A DNA stretch of 64,000 bases. Origin: Smittia aterrima. Lineage: Eukaryota > Arthropoda > Insecta > Diptera > Chironomidae. Every line of letters starts with the position of its first letter. The stretch's first letter is position 1. Under the pieces are notes generated by a model, which did no database searches, was not told the origin of the DNA, and worked only from the letters and a program-made list of their open reading frames with translations. The stretch is from positions 6,768,243 to 6,832,242 of the forward strand of contig CP093829.1 of the NCBI GenBank assembly GCA_033063855.1, read 5' to 3'. A program made the position numbers and the translations under genes. Positions 53,623-64,000 of the stretch are shown piece after piece.

Positions 53623-55415
53623 TTAATAAAGGTCGACACCTAAGTCGGCAAAAATTTCATTCCACAACTGAATTCTCATTTTTTCTGGTGACTCGATTGT
53701 TTCGAACTTTTCATTCGTCATGTTGAAGCATTTCAAAGGATCCTCGACATGTTCCCAAGAAGGTTCATCTGGATTTCCAGAGATGACAAACGAAGTGATA
53801 ATGGAAACCACTTTCTGGATCAGCTCAAACTCAATCGAATCAAGTTCAGGAAGTTTCATTCCAATTGCATGTAATAGCTTAACATTACCAAAGAAGAAGT
53901 AAGCTCCATCCTCGCCATGACTCGTTCCATCGCATTTAATATTGAAGAGTTTTCTCATCAAGTTCAACTTCGTTTGAAGATCGAAACGATAAGAAAATGT
54001 TTTTCCCTTTTGACCTGAGTTGACTCGAGACAAGATCGCTCGATAAATACCATGAACGAAGTGAGCATCGCCCATAAACTAGAACGACATTCAAGTAAAT
54101 AATTAAATAATTGCTTCACTTACTCTATTACCTTAAAGTATTTATCGATCGTTGCAACTGATGGCACCTCGTTACCGAAATAGAAACTTTCCAGCTTCTG
54201 ACCAATCTCCAAAACTTTTTGTTTTGTCATGTCCAACTTAAGATATCGAGGAATAACAAACGCGTCTGAAGTTTGAAAGTATTTAAAGATTATTTCTGAT
54301 GGATGCATTGCCATCAAAGCTCCTTCAAGTGAAGTGTGTCCGATGAGACAATCGATGTCATTTCCCCAAGCAGAACGTGCCATCAGAACTGGATCTTTAG
54401 GAATCAAAGTATTCTCGGTAATGTAAGGCTCGACCACTGGATTAAAAGTAAACAAGATGTGCTCAAAGTATTTCTCTTTATCAGTAATGAGCGTCTCCCC
54501 TTCCATCACAAGCTCTAAGGCACTGGAATTTTCTAAAACTTCTAACAAAGCTTCTTCGCCTCCTTCTCCATTCCATCCTCTTGCTGTAGCCAATCGCTCA
54601 GCTAAATTATTCTCCGTTGCTAAAGACCAAGTTTTATTGAAAGAAGTTCCTGACATTGGAATCGCTCTGTGGAAAAGTCCTTTCGCTTGATCCGAGATCA
54701 TTAAATAATGAACTGAAGCAGATCCAGCCGAAGAGCCAATGACTGTTCTAAATTTTCAATTTCAATTAATTAAACGAGAACTTTCTTAAATAATAAAGCT
54801 CCTCACATATTGTCTGGGTCGCCTCCGAAGTTTGCGATGTTGTTCTTGATCCATTTGAGAGCAAACACTTGATCCTTCAATCCTGTGTTTCCTGGAATGC
54901 CAAGCTTAGGATCCTTCAAACTCAAAAAGCCAATAGACCCAACTCGATAGTTCATCGTCACATAAACGATATCCTTTTGCAACAAATAGTCGCAACCGTA
55001 CAAATCATCTTTCCCATAAGCGTATTGAAATGCTCCGCCGTGAATGTCTGGAATGAAATTTCAATTTAAACTTTTCACAGATGACAAATAATTGCTGAGT
55101 CATACAAACTGCGACTGGAAGTTTTCTGTCTAAGTATGGAGTTGCAACACTCACAATACCGGCGTCTTCTGTTCCCTCGAATTGAAATTTAAAGCTCACA
55201 AAAGTCACGTACGAAGGTCGATCAATTGTCGAGTCAAATGGCTCAATCCACTTTTCAGGAGCTTGTGCATCGCGGAATCTCAATTTTTTCAACGGAGCTT
55301 TCATGTACGGAATCGTTTGAAACTTAAACAAATCGCGACCAAGCGCGGATTTAATCTGAGCTCCTTTGACTGGCCCATACTCGGTGCTCACTGTGACAAA
55401 CTTCGTTGAAGACAT
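53623..55415 (-). CDS. Carboxylesterase, alpha-esterase type, copy 2
   Basis: Exons 55415-55106, 55047-54807, 54747-54132 and 54078-53623 give 540 aa. There is no signal peptide (MSSTKFVTVSTEYGPVKGAQ), as in intracellular insect alpha-esterases. Oxyanion loop HGGAF (106-110), nucleophile Ser 190 in GSSAGS, Glu 325 in GHTSLEGA and His 443 in TSHGED form a complete triad. The residue before the catalytic Ser is Ser instead of the usual Glu (GESAG). Hydrolyses carboxylic esters; likely detoxification. The first two junctions split codons (Y104, I184). Converges with P450 copy 2. Confidence 0.92.
53625..53630 (+). terminator. Poly(A) signal of P450 copy 2, overlapping esterase stop codon
   Basis: Same AATAAA/TTA overlap as at 50056. 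Confidence 0.55.
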
Positions 55416-55869
55416 TTTTTTAAGCTGAACTGTTCTATTGAAATCTTTGAAATCGACTGATGAGGGAACGCTTGTGAGAAAGACAATCGACTGATGTGTT
55501 TTATATTTATTCATAATTTCGAAACGGCCCAAAGTCATCTGTTTATTTGACAGAACAAACACAGAAACTTTTTGTCAAATATGATGAAAATATTTTCATC
55601 TTTCGGAATTTATTTTTAAAATACTTTTATGGGAAAGTGAAAAGTTATTTAAAGAAAAGCGAATTTCAAAGAAGCTTTGAGATCTTCTTACATAAACTGT
55701 TTTTGATCAAGAAGTTTAAACCTGAAGAAGCGAGATAGAATGCTTTTCTTATTTTTTTATCGGTTTGTCTCTTTCTTTCGTCAGTGTTTTCATTCGAACA
55801 AATCAATTCGGCTAAGAAATATTTTTCTCCTTCAAGTTTCGTGAATATCGAGCAAGATCAATTATTAAA
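55416..55869. other. Intergenic region esterase 2 / MATH-BTB gene
   Basis: Divergent promoters expected. No further gene; a minus frame extending upstream of the esterase ATG lacks family similarity and I exclude it. Confidence 0.5.
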
Positions 55870-57063
55870 ATGGATGAAGTAAAAACTGTTCAAGAAGTTT
55901 CGTCTGGAGATGCAGTAGAATCGAAGCTTTCAGTTAAGTTTACAGATTTTGGCAAGGATTTTATGATGCCAAAGAATCGATTTGTCTCCAAGAAGATTAA
56001 ATTGTTATTCATCGATGCTGAATGGTAAGATTTGCTCTCATGCTTTGAATATCGAAGAAATTAACTTATATTTTAAACAGGTGGATAACAATTCAACCTG
56101 ATTTTTCCATTCCAAATGATTTCTTCTTACAAGTTCACATTTCACGATCAGCTCTTGGCCAAGTCGATCTTAAAAATTGCAAATTTAGTGTTGCAATAAA
56201 AGCCAAAGGATATAAAGATCGCACGACGGAATGGAGCGAAATGACAAATGATAAAACGCAATATAAAACGAGCGAAATGCGTTACATAGCGTGGGAAGAT
56301 CTAGAAATAATGGAAATTTCATTAGATGTTGTTCTGACCATTAAAATATTTGATGATCCGTCCATTAAAAGTAAATTCTCCAATCCAATAGAAGATTACA
56401 GTGACATCATCGACAACATCTCCAAAATGAAAGACGATTCTACATTTGCTGACTTCAAGTTTATTGTCAAAGGAAAGGAATTCAAGATCCACAAGAATAT
56501 TCTGGCTGCTAGAAGTTCAGTCTTTGCTCGTCTCTTCACATCGGACATGCAAGAAGCTCGTGAAAACGTTTGCATCGTTGATAACTTGGAGCCTGAAATA
56601 TTCGAAAGTGTTTTGCAATTCATCTATCGAGCCAAGCTGCCAACGAACTTCCCTGAAACTGCTCAAGAGATCTACGAAGCTGCTGACTATTACGATCTGA
56701 AGAGATTGAAGGACATTTGTGCTAAAGAAATTCCTTCTCAGTTGTCCGAAGAAAATGCAGTCGAGCTGTATTGCTGGGCTTACGCATTCGACTCTTTTGA
56801 AGAATTGAAAAAGGATTCATGGACAATAGTCAAACGGTAAAAGGCATTCACATATTTCAAACGAATTTAAATATATCTTTTACTTTTCTAGCGACATCTT
56901 GCACATTAACTTTCGAATGAAGAACGAACCTTTGCCTCCAGAAGCACTCAAGGAACTCATCGAAGAGCAACATCGTCATCAGCAATATTTGGAAAATCTT
57001 AAATATGATTCAGATTCGGAGCAAGAAAAGGAGAATTTTCTTACTTTGGATCAAGAAAAGTGA
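55870..57063 (+). CDS. MATH-BTB protein (SPOP/TDPOZ-like)
   Basis: Exons 55870-56024, 56081-56836 and 56892-57063 give 360 aa. A divergent MATH (TRAF-like) domain lies at about 20-155 and a BTB/POZ domain at about 180-285: DFKFIVKGKEFKIHKNILAA, SSVFARLFTSDMQE and EIFESVLQFIYRAKLP are canonical. BACK-like helices follow and then an acidic tail. Such proteins present substrates to Cullin-3 ubiquitin ligase (SPOP, Drosophila roadkill). The N-terminal 50 residues and degenerate MATH surface suggest a diverged, insect-expanded member. It interrupts the P450/esterase array, probably by insertion between duplicates. Poly(A) signal 57097-57102. Confidence 0.85.
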
Positions 57064-57354
57064 TCGGGAAAAGTGTATTAGAATAAGAAAAGAAGAAATA
57101 AATATTCTACAAATTGTTCCAACTTGATTGAGCAGTTTCAAATTCAGACTTTACGCTCGAGGTTAAAATTATTAACATCCAGATCATAGATGCAGTATCA
57201 AACAATGAAAAACAACATTTCGCGTTTGCAAGTGTACCTGTCAATATTTATTTTCAATTTGTTATTCACTTCAGATCGATGCTGATTAAATATTTGTTGA
57301 AAGAAACCAAAGTAGCGAGACTTTCAATGAATTTGGCAAAAATGGCGAATCATC
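57064..57354. other. Intergenic sequence 3' of the MATH-BTB gene
   Basis: Contains AATAAA at 57097-57102; otherwise nothing recognised before the esterase relic. Confidence 0.5.
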
Positions 57355-57470
57355 GAATGAAATTTAATTTTAATATTTTCAGAGAAAACAAATTATATCT
57401 GTGTCAATCTGCAAAAGGTGACTGAAAGCCTTCTGTTTAAATATGAAGTTGTAACACTTTTCCTGCTGCT
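57355..57470 (-). pseudogene. Esterase relic upstream of P450 copy 3
   Basis: Decayed reverse-complement match to the esterase exon 1 end and intron 1 (the GAAGTTTTCTGT and ATGGAGTTGCAACACT landmarks of 55115-55155 are recognisable). It shows that the P450 upstream regions derive from a split esterase gene. Confidence 0.55.
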
Positions 57471-57517
57471 TAACGCTCATTTTAAGGCAACAAGAAACAG
57501 ACATGACAACAGCGGGG

Positions 57518-57530
57518 AGGTGAATCACCC
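57518..57530. promoter_or_regulatory. IR1-type nuclear-receptor-like element, P450 copy 3
   Basis: AGGTGAATCACCC, 119 bp before the ATG, in the same conserved context (GCGGGG before, GCAGCACGATCAC after) as at 48146. Confidence 0.4.
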
Positions 57531-57636
57531 GCAGCACGATCACATTTTGTTCCGCGTCATTTATTAATCACTTCAATCGATGATAATCACGCAGAAGTCA
57601 GTTCTCTCCTGAGCTTCAAGATATCAAGTTTGGAAA

Positions 57637-59300
57637 ATGTTTTTATCAATTTTATTGATTTGTCTCGTTGGCTTTGTTTCAATTTTCTATTGGTTCATCC
57701 AACACAGTTTCCAGTACTGGAAGAAACGAGGAATCCCTCACATCAAACCTGAATTTCCTTATGGCAATGGAAAAGGCATCGACAAGACAAAGCACTTAAG
57801 CGAATTAATCACAGAAACCTACACAATGTTTAAGGGAAAGGGACCAGTTTATGGCCTTTACTTAAGCGTTCGACCAATCGCTGTAGCAACTGATCTCGAA
57901 TTGATTAAAAATATTTTCACTCGAGATTCAGCAAATTTTCTAAACCGCGGACTTTACTACAACGAAAAGGATGATCCAATGTCCGCTCACATGCTTCACA
58001 ATGAAGATGACGAGTGGCATCAATTGCGAAGTAAAATTAGTCCAACGTTCTCAAGTGGAAAGATAAAGATGATGTACTCATCAGTTTTCGATGTGACTGA
58101 TCGGTTGATTAAGAAAATTAATTCAGTCACAGTTCAGAGTGGAAGTGTCGACGTGAAAGATATTTTTGGACGTTATACAACTGACGTCATCGGAGTTTGT
58201 GCTTTTGGAATCGAATGTAATAGTCTTGAGGATGAAGTGTCAGATTTTCATGAAATGGGAAAATCAATTTTTAAAGTCAAAGGATTCGCTAAAGGCCAGT
58301 TCTGCTCATTGTTTCCTAATCTAGCGAGGAGACTTGGATTTACAGTTTACCCGAAATTCCTGAATGATTTCTACTCAGACGTTGTGAGAAAAACGATTGA
58401 ATATCGCAAAGCGAATCCAGAAGAAAATCGAAAAGATTTTATTGGTTCATTGATGGCACTGAGAGATCCTTCAAGTCCGAATCCGTTGACGATGAATCAA
58501 ATTATTGCACAGTCGTTTGTTTTCTTCTTAGCAGGTGAGAGTTTAAAAAATTGTTTGGTTTTATTGGAATTATTAATTTTCATTAAAAGGATTCGAGACA
58601 AGCTCAACAACTTTGACTTACTGCACCTACGAGCTTTCACTTAACAAAGAAATTCAAGAGAAAGCTCGAGAATCAGTTCTTGAGACAATGAAGAAACATG
58701 GAAATCAGTTAACTTACGAATGCATCAATGATATGAAATATTTGGAACAATGTCTCAACGGTTAGTGAGATAAACAAGTCACTTCCAACTTTTCTTTGAA
58801 GAAAATTAATTTTCAGAAAGTTCAAGAATTCATCCAGTTCCCTTTGCTATAACGAGACAAGTTAAGGAAGATTATCCAGTTCCTAATTCTTCGATTGTTT
58901 TGGAAAAAGGAAAAATGGTGATGATTCCACTTTTTGGATTTCAAAGAGATCCAGACATTTTTCCTGATCCAATGAAGTTTGATCCTGAAAGATTTTCTCC
59001 AAATGAAGTTGGAAAACGCAGTCCATTTACGTCTGTTCCTTTTGGAGCAGGACCACGCATTTGTATTGGAATGAGGTGAGAGCTTTAATTGAAGCATTAG
59101 AAAAAATTAATTTTGATTCTCTTTCTTTCAGATTTTCAATGATCGAAATGAAACTTGCTCTTGCACAGCTTCTCATTAATTTCGAGTTTTCTCTCGATCG
59201 TACCAAAACCACAACTCCTCTCCAAGTTGATATTAATTCGCCATTTATTGCAGCAACGCGAGATGGCGTTTTCATCAAATTTAACCAAAGAAAAAATTAA
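57637..59300 (+). CDS. Cytochrome P450, CYP6-like, copy 3
   Basis: Exons 57637-58534, 58590-58760, 58817-59075 and 59132-59300 give 498 aa, the normal CYP6 length, with a single N-terminal anchor (MFLSILLICLVGFVSIFYW). ESSR at 357-360 and haem Cys 439 in FGAGPRICIG are present. An Inr-like TCAGTT lies at 57598-57603, 37 nt before the ATG. This copy probably shows the ancestral N terminus that was duplicated in copies 1 and 2. Confidence 0.92.
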
Positions 59301-59358
59301 TGAGTTGTTGGAAAAAAGATTTTATTTTAAATTCTGATCATTAATTTTATAATTTTTT

Positions 59359-61159
59359 TTAATAAAGATCAACGCCACATTCCGCATAGATTTCATTCCA
59401 CAATTGAATTCTCTTTTTTTCTGGTGACTCGATTGTTTCGAATTTGTCATTCGTCATGTTGAAGCATTTCAAAGGATCCTCGAGTGTTACAGGTTCACAA
59501 GACTCATCTGGATTTCCAGAGATGACAAACGAAGTTATCACGGAAACCGTTTTCTGGATCAACTCGAACTCAATAGAATCAAGTTCAGGAAGCTTCGTAT
59601 CAAGAGCTTTCAAAATTGATAAAGCAGCGAAGAGGAAGTAAGCTTGGTCCTCTGCATGACAAGCTCCATTGAAATTCATCTTGAACAACTTTCTCGCCAA
59701 GTTTATTTTTGATTGAAGATCAAAGCGATAGGAAAATGTTTTTCCTTTTTGACCTGAGTGGACTCGAGACAAGATCGCTCGAGAAATTCCATGAACGAAG
59801 CCAAGATCGCTATACCACTGAAAATATTTTTGTTTAAATAATTTCAAATACTTCGTTGAACTCATTACCTTAAAGTATTTATCGATGTTTGCAACTGATG
59901 GCACTTCATATCCAAAATAAAAATCTTTAACCTTCTGACCAATCACCAAAGCTTTCTTTTTGTCTTCAGGCTTCGTCATGTCCAAATTAAGCTCTCGAGT
60001 GGAAAGAAAAGCTTCAGGACTTTGCATGTATTTGAAGACGATTTTTGGTGGACACATTGCCATCAAAGCTCCTTCAAGTGAAGTGTGTCCCATGAGACAA
60101 TCGATGTCATTTCCCCAAGCAAAACGAGCCATCAGAACTGGATCTTTGGGAATGAGAGTGGTCTCGGTGATGTAAGGCTCGACAGTTGGAGTGAAAACGC
60201 ACATGTGCTCAAAATATCTCTCATGATCCGTGAGAAGTTTCAAATCAGCAATCAGAAGATCAGCAGCTTTTGAGTTTTCCAAAACTTCCAACATTGCTGC
60301 CTCGCCTCCATTTCCCTTCCATCCTCTTGCTTTAGCCAAGCGCTCAGCTAAACCGTCTTTACCCACAATCGCCCAAGTTTTATTGAAAGAAGTTCCTGAC
60401 ATTGGAATCGCTCTGTGGAAAAGTCCTTTCGCTTGATCCGAGATCATTAAATAATGAACTGAAGCAGCTCCAGCGGAAGTGCCAATGACTGTTCTAAATT
60501 TCATTTTGAATAATTTAATAAAAACTTTTTAAACTAATAAAGCTTCTCACATATTGTCTGGGTCGCCTCCGAAGTTTGCGATGTTTTTCTTGATCCATTT
60601 GAGAGCAAACACTTGATCCTTCAATCCTGTGTTTCCTGGAATGCCAAGCTTAGGATCCTTCAAACTCAAAAAGCCAATAGACCCAACTCGATAGTTCATC
60701 GTCACGTAAACGATATCCTTTTGCAACAAATAGTCGCAACCGTACAAATCTTCTTTCCCATAAGCGTATTGAAATGCTCCGCCGTGAATGTCTGGAATGA
60801 AATTTTATTTTAAACTTTTCACAGATGACAAATTGTTGCTGAGTCATACAAACTGCGACTGGAAGTTTTCTGTCTAAGTATGGAGTTGCAACACTCACAA
60901 TACCGGCATCTTCTGTTCCCTGCACGCTCATGCTCAGACAAGAGAACGACACGTATGAAGGTCGATCAATTGTCGAGTCAAATGGTTCAATCCACTTTTC
61001 TGGAGCTTGTGCATCTCGGAATCTCAATTTTCCCAACGGAGCTTTCATGTACGGAATCGTTTGAAACTTAAACAAATCGCGACCGAGCGCGGATTTAATC
61101 TGAGCTCCTTTGACTGGCCCATACTCGGTGCTCACTGTGACAAACTTCGTTGAAGACAT
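59359..61159 (-). CDS. Carboxylesterase, alpha-esterase type, copy 3
   Basis: Exons 61159-60850, 60791-60551, 60493-59869 and 59817-59359 give 544 aa. HGGAF, nucleophile GTSAGA (Thr before the Ser), Glu in GHTSLEGA and His in GACHAEDQ are all present. It is more diverged from copy 2 than copies 1 and 2 are from each other, with three extra residues in exon 3 and one in exon 4. Exon 3/4 intron (59818-59868) has no stop in frame, so retention would add 17 residues. No signal peptide. Confidence 0.92.
59361..59366 (+). terminator. Poly(A) signal of P450 copy 3, overlapping esterase stop codon
   Basis: AATAAA beginning on the last base of the esterase stop triplet, as in the other two pairs. Confidence 0.55.
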
Positions 61160-64000
61160 TTTTTTACACTGAACTGTTCCCATTAAAACTGTGCAATCGA
61201 CTGATGAGAAAGAGTATGACAATCGATGCCTTTATCTGTTTTGTGATGCCGAATTGTCATAGCAAACATTTGAATTCTCTTTCAAGTGAAATGATCAGTG
61301 GGAAATATTTTTAAGAAATTTTACGGCAACAGACTTGGTTTCGATTGTTCATGGCGCATGCTCCCCAATTTCATTCAACGATGTCACGATCTAAAGAATC
61401 GAATAAACAAAAACAATCTTTTATTTATTATTTAATTGAATCATTAACTGAAATCGACGCTTTTCCAGATCAATCAAAACTTCACTGTCCTAAGTTTGTT
61501 CAGCAGATCAAAAAATCATTTTTTTTTCTACAAGTTCCTCGATACCTCCTGCGTATGAATCTAAAAGATCTCGTTCTCCAACTCCCCCAAGTACAAAAAT
61601 GTTTTCTCTCCTAAGAAGTTCTTGCTTTATCTTTCATCAAGCTTTGTCTAAGACTCCAGACATTTTTACACAGACTTCAAAACAACCAGGAACTATCTAA
61701 CTCTCTGCGAAGATTACGATAATAACAAAAACAAAGCGAGGGGTTCAATCGACCGCACACTTTTACAGCAAATTTGTAATGGTTCGTATGATTTGAATTA
61801 GGATTTACTTTAATCAAAAGTTGAGATAATAATAATTTTCAGTTGAAAATAGTTTAACGGAATTGCGATGTTAAATTCCCGAAAGAATCCGATTCGTAGA
61901 ATCGACATTAAGTTAATTAGATGCCGCGAAGAAAATATTGTTGATAACAATTGGATTTCGTCAGATGTGAAGTGTGCCAATCTCAAAATGAATTTCAAAA
62001 TCAATTCATTTCCAAAGTAGCGGAATGATTAATAATCGGAGAATATTTCAATTTCATAAAATATAATTCGATTCTTATTTTGCAAATTCACAAAAGTCGA
62101 ATGAGAGTTTTCCTCCCCCGCGAAATAAATATTTTCTCTTTCAATTGCCGTCGGGATTTTACTCGCAACAGCAGACGATAAAATCTTTGAGAGTTCCGAA
62201 GGATGAATAAAAAACTTAAATAACAAAGATTCTCTCAGTCATCAGTCAGAATCATTCACACAGTTTAACTTCCAATTATCAATGCAACAGTTCCTCAAAG
62301 TTAAAGCTAAATAACACCCACGCTAATAGATGAAACCACCAGCGTGTGTTCGACAGAGAAAAAATGAACAAAAATTGGATGAGGGAGAAGTCGGCGAGTT
62401 ATCGTTGCACTGAATGATGTATTCATATTCATCTCGTTGAATGAAAAGAGCGGGAATAAAAATTACAGACACAAATTTAACCCTGGCATCACAATTTTTT
62501 TTCCGTTTTTTCCGTTTATGTCATTTGTTATTTTTCCTGTTCAACAAGTAGCAATTTATTTACTTTTAATCTTGACATTTTGTCAAGTTCTTTCTAATGA
62601 TGCAATTTTTCATAACGACTTCTATTTTTCACGTTGCAGGAATTTAGCTTAAGATAAAAAAGAAAAAGAATGATGAATATTCGAGGAAAGGAAAAGGAAG
62701 CGAAATTTCAATAAAACATAAGAGGACTACAAGTTAAAGTTATGTTTGTCCTCGAAGTGAACTTCAGTCCAACCCCTCACATATCAATAGAGCAATAAAA
62801 TAGATTATTTCCTATTGTTTCATCAATGAGTTGAGAGGGTCCTCGAGAAGCATCTGTAATAAAAATAAGAGGACGATGCTGATAAGATTATTGATTGGGT
62901 TATGTAACCCAAGAAAAACTTCTGTAATTTGTACGCAATATTGTAGCGCATTAAAGTGAAAACAAGGTGATTTAAATTTAGTAGATCTCTCTCCTTTAAA
63001 CTCGGGACATTCTCCAAATATTCGCCAATAAATCTTTGGTCTGATTTCATTCTTTTCCAATGAAAAAAGCAAACGGAGGAAAAAAAACTACATAAAAAGT
63101 GTCATTCGAATTTACTTTGCGACAGCTTGGGGCTGCAAGACCAAAATAACTAAACAAAACTCTTTTGTAAAGTTCACCCTTCTTGATCAATGGTATTGAA
63201 TGAATATTTGGAAAAAGCATGAATATTTGATGAATAGAAAAAGTTCTCTCCACAGAAATAAATTTCGAAATTATGGAAATTTAATAAAATATTTCTTTGC
63301 ATATGAGGGTCACTTTTAAAATTTCCAGCTTTAATTTTCATTTCTCTCCAACACGCTTGAGGTTTTTTAAAGTGAAAGGAAAAAATTTTCGTTTTTCAAT
63401 TTTCATTTTTTTCCCATTTTAGATTTATTACTTTCTGAATCAGAATTGAGTGCTCGGGGTAGGGAAATTCTGACCAGATTAGAACGTCAGCTGCGCCCTC
63501 CCACATCCCCGGTCTCGACGTCATATCATTTTTTTTCGGAAATTCCGAATTCTTATTCTCTCGTAGGCTAATTGTGATATTTAATTCACAGCCGGATTCT
63601 AATTGCCATCGTTAATTTTCTTTAGCATCAAATCGTCAACAGCATCGTCTTTTGCCTTTAATCAAGCTGGCGAGGAAATAACATTTTTTTGCTCTTGAGA
63701 GAAATAATTATTAATGATGGCAGTTTGCGCGCTTCAGTTGAAGCTTCTGAGACAAATTATTATTTGGTTTTGCTCATTAGGACGCTTTAAACCATAAAAT
63801 GCAATAACACAAAAGACAACCCCTTCATTTAGAGTCTAAACCAATGCCAAAGTCAATCTATTACCTCGTCAACGGTTTTATTTATTCCTACGTGATGCTG
63901 TTCACCTTTCCGAATCATTTTCAATGTGCAATCTTCATGGAAATTTATTTATGGTAAGGTGTTTTAAATCCAAATGAGAATTACGATGAGTGGTTCGAAG
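61160..64000. other. No supported gene
   Basis: Presumed esterase 3 promoter, then AT-rich non-coding sequence. Short frames (61345-61614 is the longest plausible one, 89 codons) have no recognisable residues. This could be the distal flank or an intron of a gene outside the window. Confidence 0.5.

Noticed and set aside
55005..55562. Extension of esterase 2 upstream of its ATG at 55413-55415 (and of esterase 3 at 61159).
   Set aside because: The extra N-terminal residues are not shared between the two copies, whereas similarity begins exactly at MSSTKFVTV.
61345..61614. 89-codon frame in the right-hand flank.
   Set aside because: No ATG in good context at its listed start, low-complexity, no known residues; insufficient to call a gene.

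Overview
This is insect nuclear DNA: AT-rich, with short GT-AG introns (mostly 50-60 bp), AATAAA poly(A) signals and TATA/Inr/DPE-type core promoters. The gene set (fasciclin III, a concertina-type G-alpha-12/13, a PDGF/VEGF-like Pvf factor, a CYP6-like P450 cluster with alpha-esterases, TBC1D16, an Artemis-type nuclease) points to a fly (Diptera). A lower, nematoceran fly such as a midge is my best guess, but that is inference; no species can be named from this window alone.

Region 1 (1-22.5 kb) is a recent tandem array of intronless, minus-strand genes. Each encodes a secreted protein with a signal peptide, a short leucine-rich-repeat block and a long coiled coil. Two gene types, A (557 aa) and B (about 500-520 aa), alternate as A1(partial)-B1-A2-B2-A3-B3, followed by a wrecked copy D. 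The repeat period is about 7.29 kb. Between every A and the next B (in map order) sits a near-perfect inverted repeat, made of two head-to-head copies of a truncated 5' end of the same gene family, with a spacer of only 11-23 bp. Just 3' of A2 and A3 lies a 644-bp foldback element. The upstream spacers carry relics of the 5' end of an acyl-CoA-ligase gene whose only intact copy (22829-24540) stands head-to-head with copy D. This suggests the ancestral unit was a divergent LRR gene / ligase pair.

Region 2 (22.8-47.9 kb) is ordinary single-copy genome: an AMP-binding acyl-CoA ligase (+), TBC1D16 (+), an Artemis/DCLRE1C-like nuclease (-), fasciclin III (+, 4.4-kb first intron, two possible C termini), a G-alpha-12/13 gene (-, six coding exons), a Pvf-like growth factor (-, five coding exons) with a separate two-exon gene nested in its second intron on the opposite strand, and a small DH-domain protein (+).

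Region 3 (47.9-61.2 kb) is a detoxification cluster. It holds three tail-to-tail pairs of a CYP6-like P450 (+) and an intracellular alpha-esterase-type carboxylesterase (-), with a MATH-BTB gene inserted between pairs 2 and 3. The first esterase is a pseudogene. Each P450 5' flank contains relics of esterase exon 1/intron 1/exon 2, and in every pair the P450 poly(A) signal overlaps the esterase stop codon. The final 2.8 kb shows no supported gene.

The most interesting items are the LRR-derived inverted repeats (candidate hairpin-RNA loci directed at their own gene family), the foldback element 3' of the A genes, the relic divergent promoters, and the inverted-repeat nuclear-receptor-like site in front of P450 copies 1 and 3.
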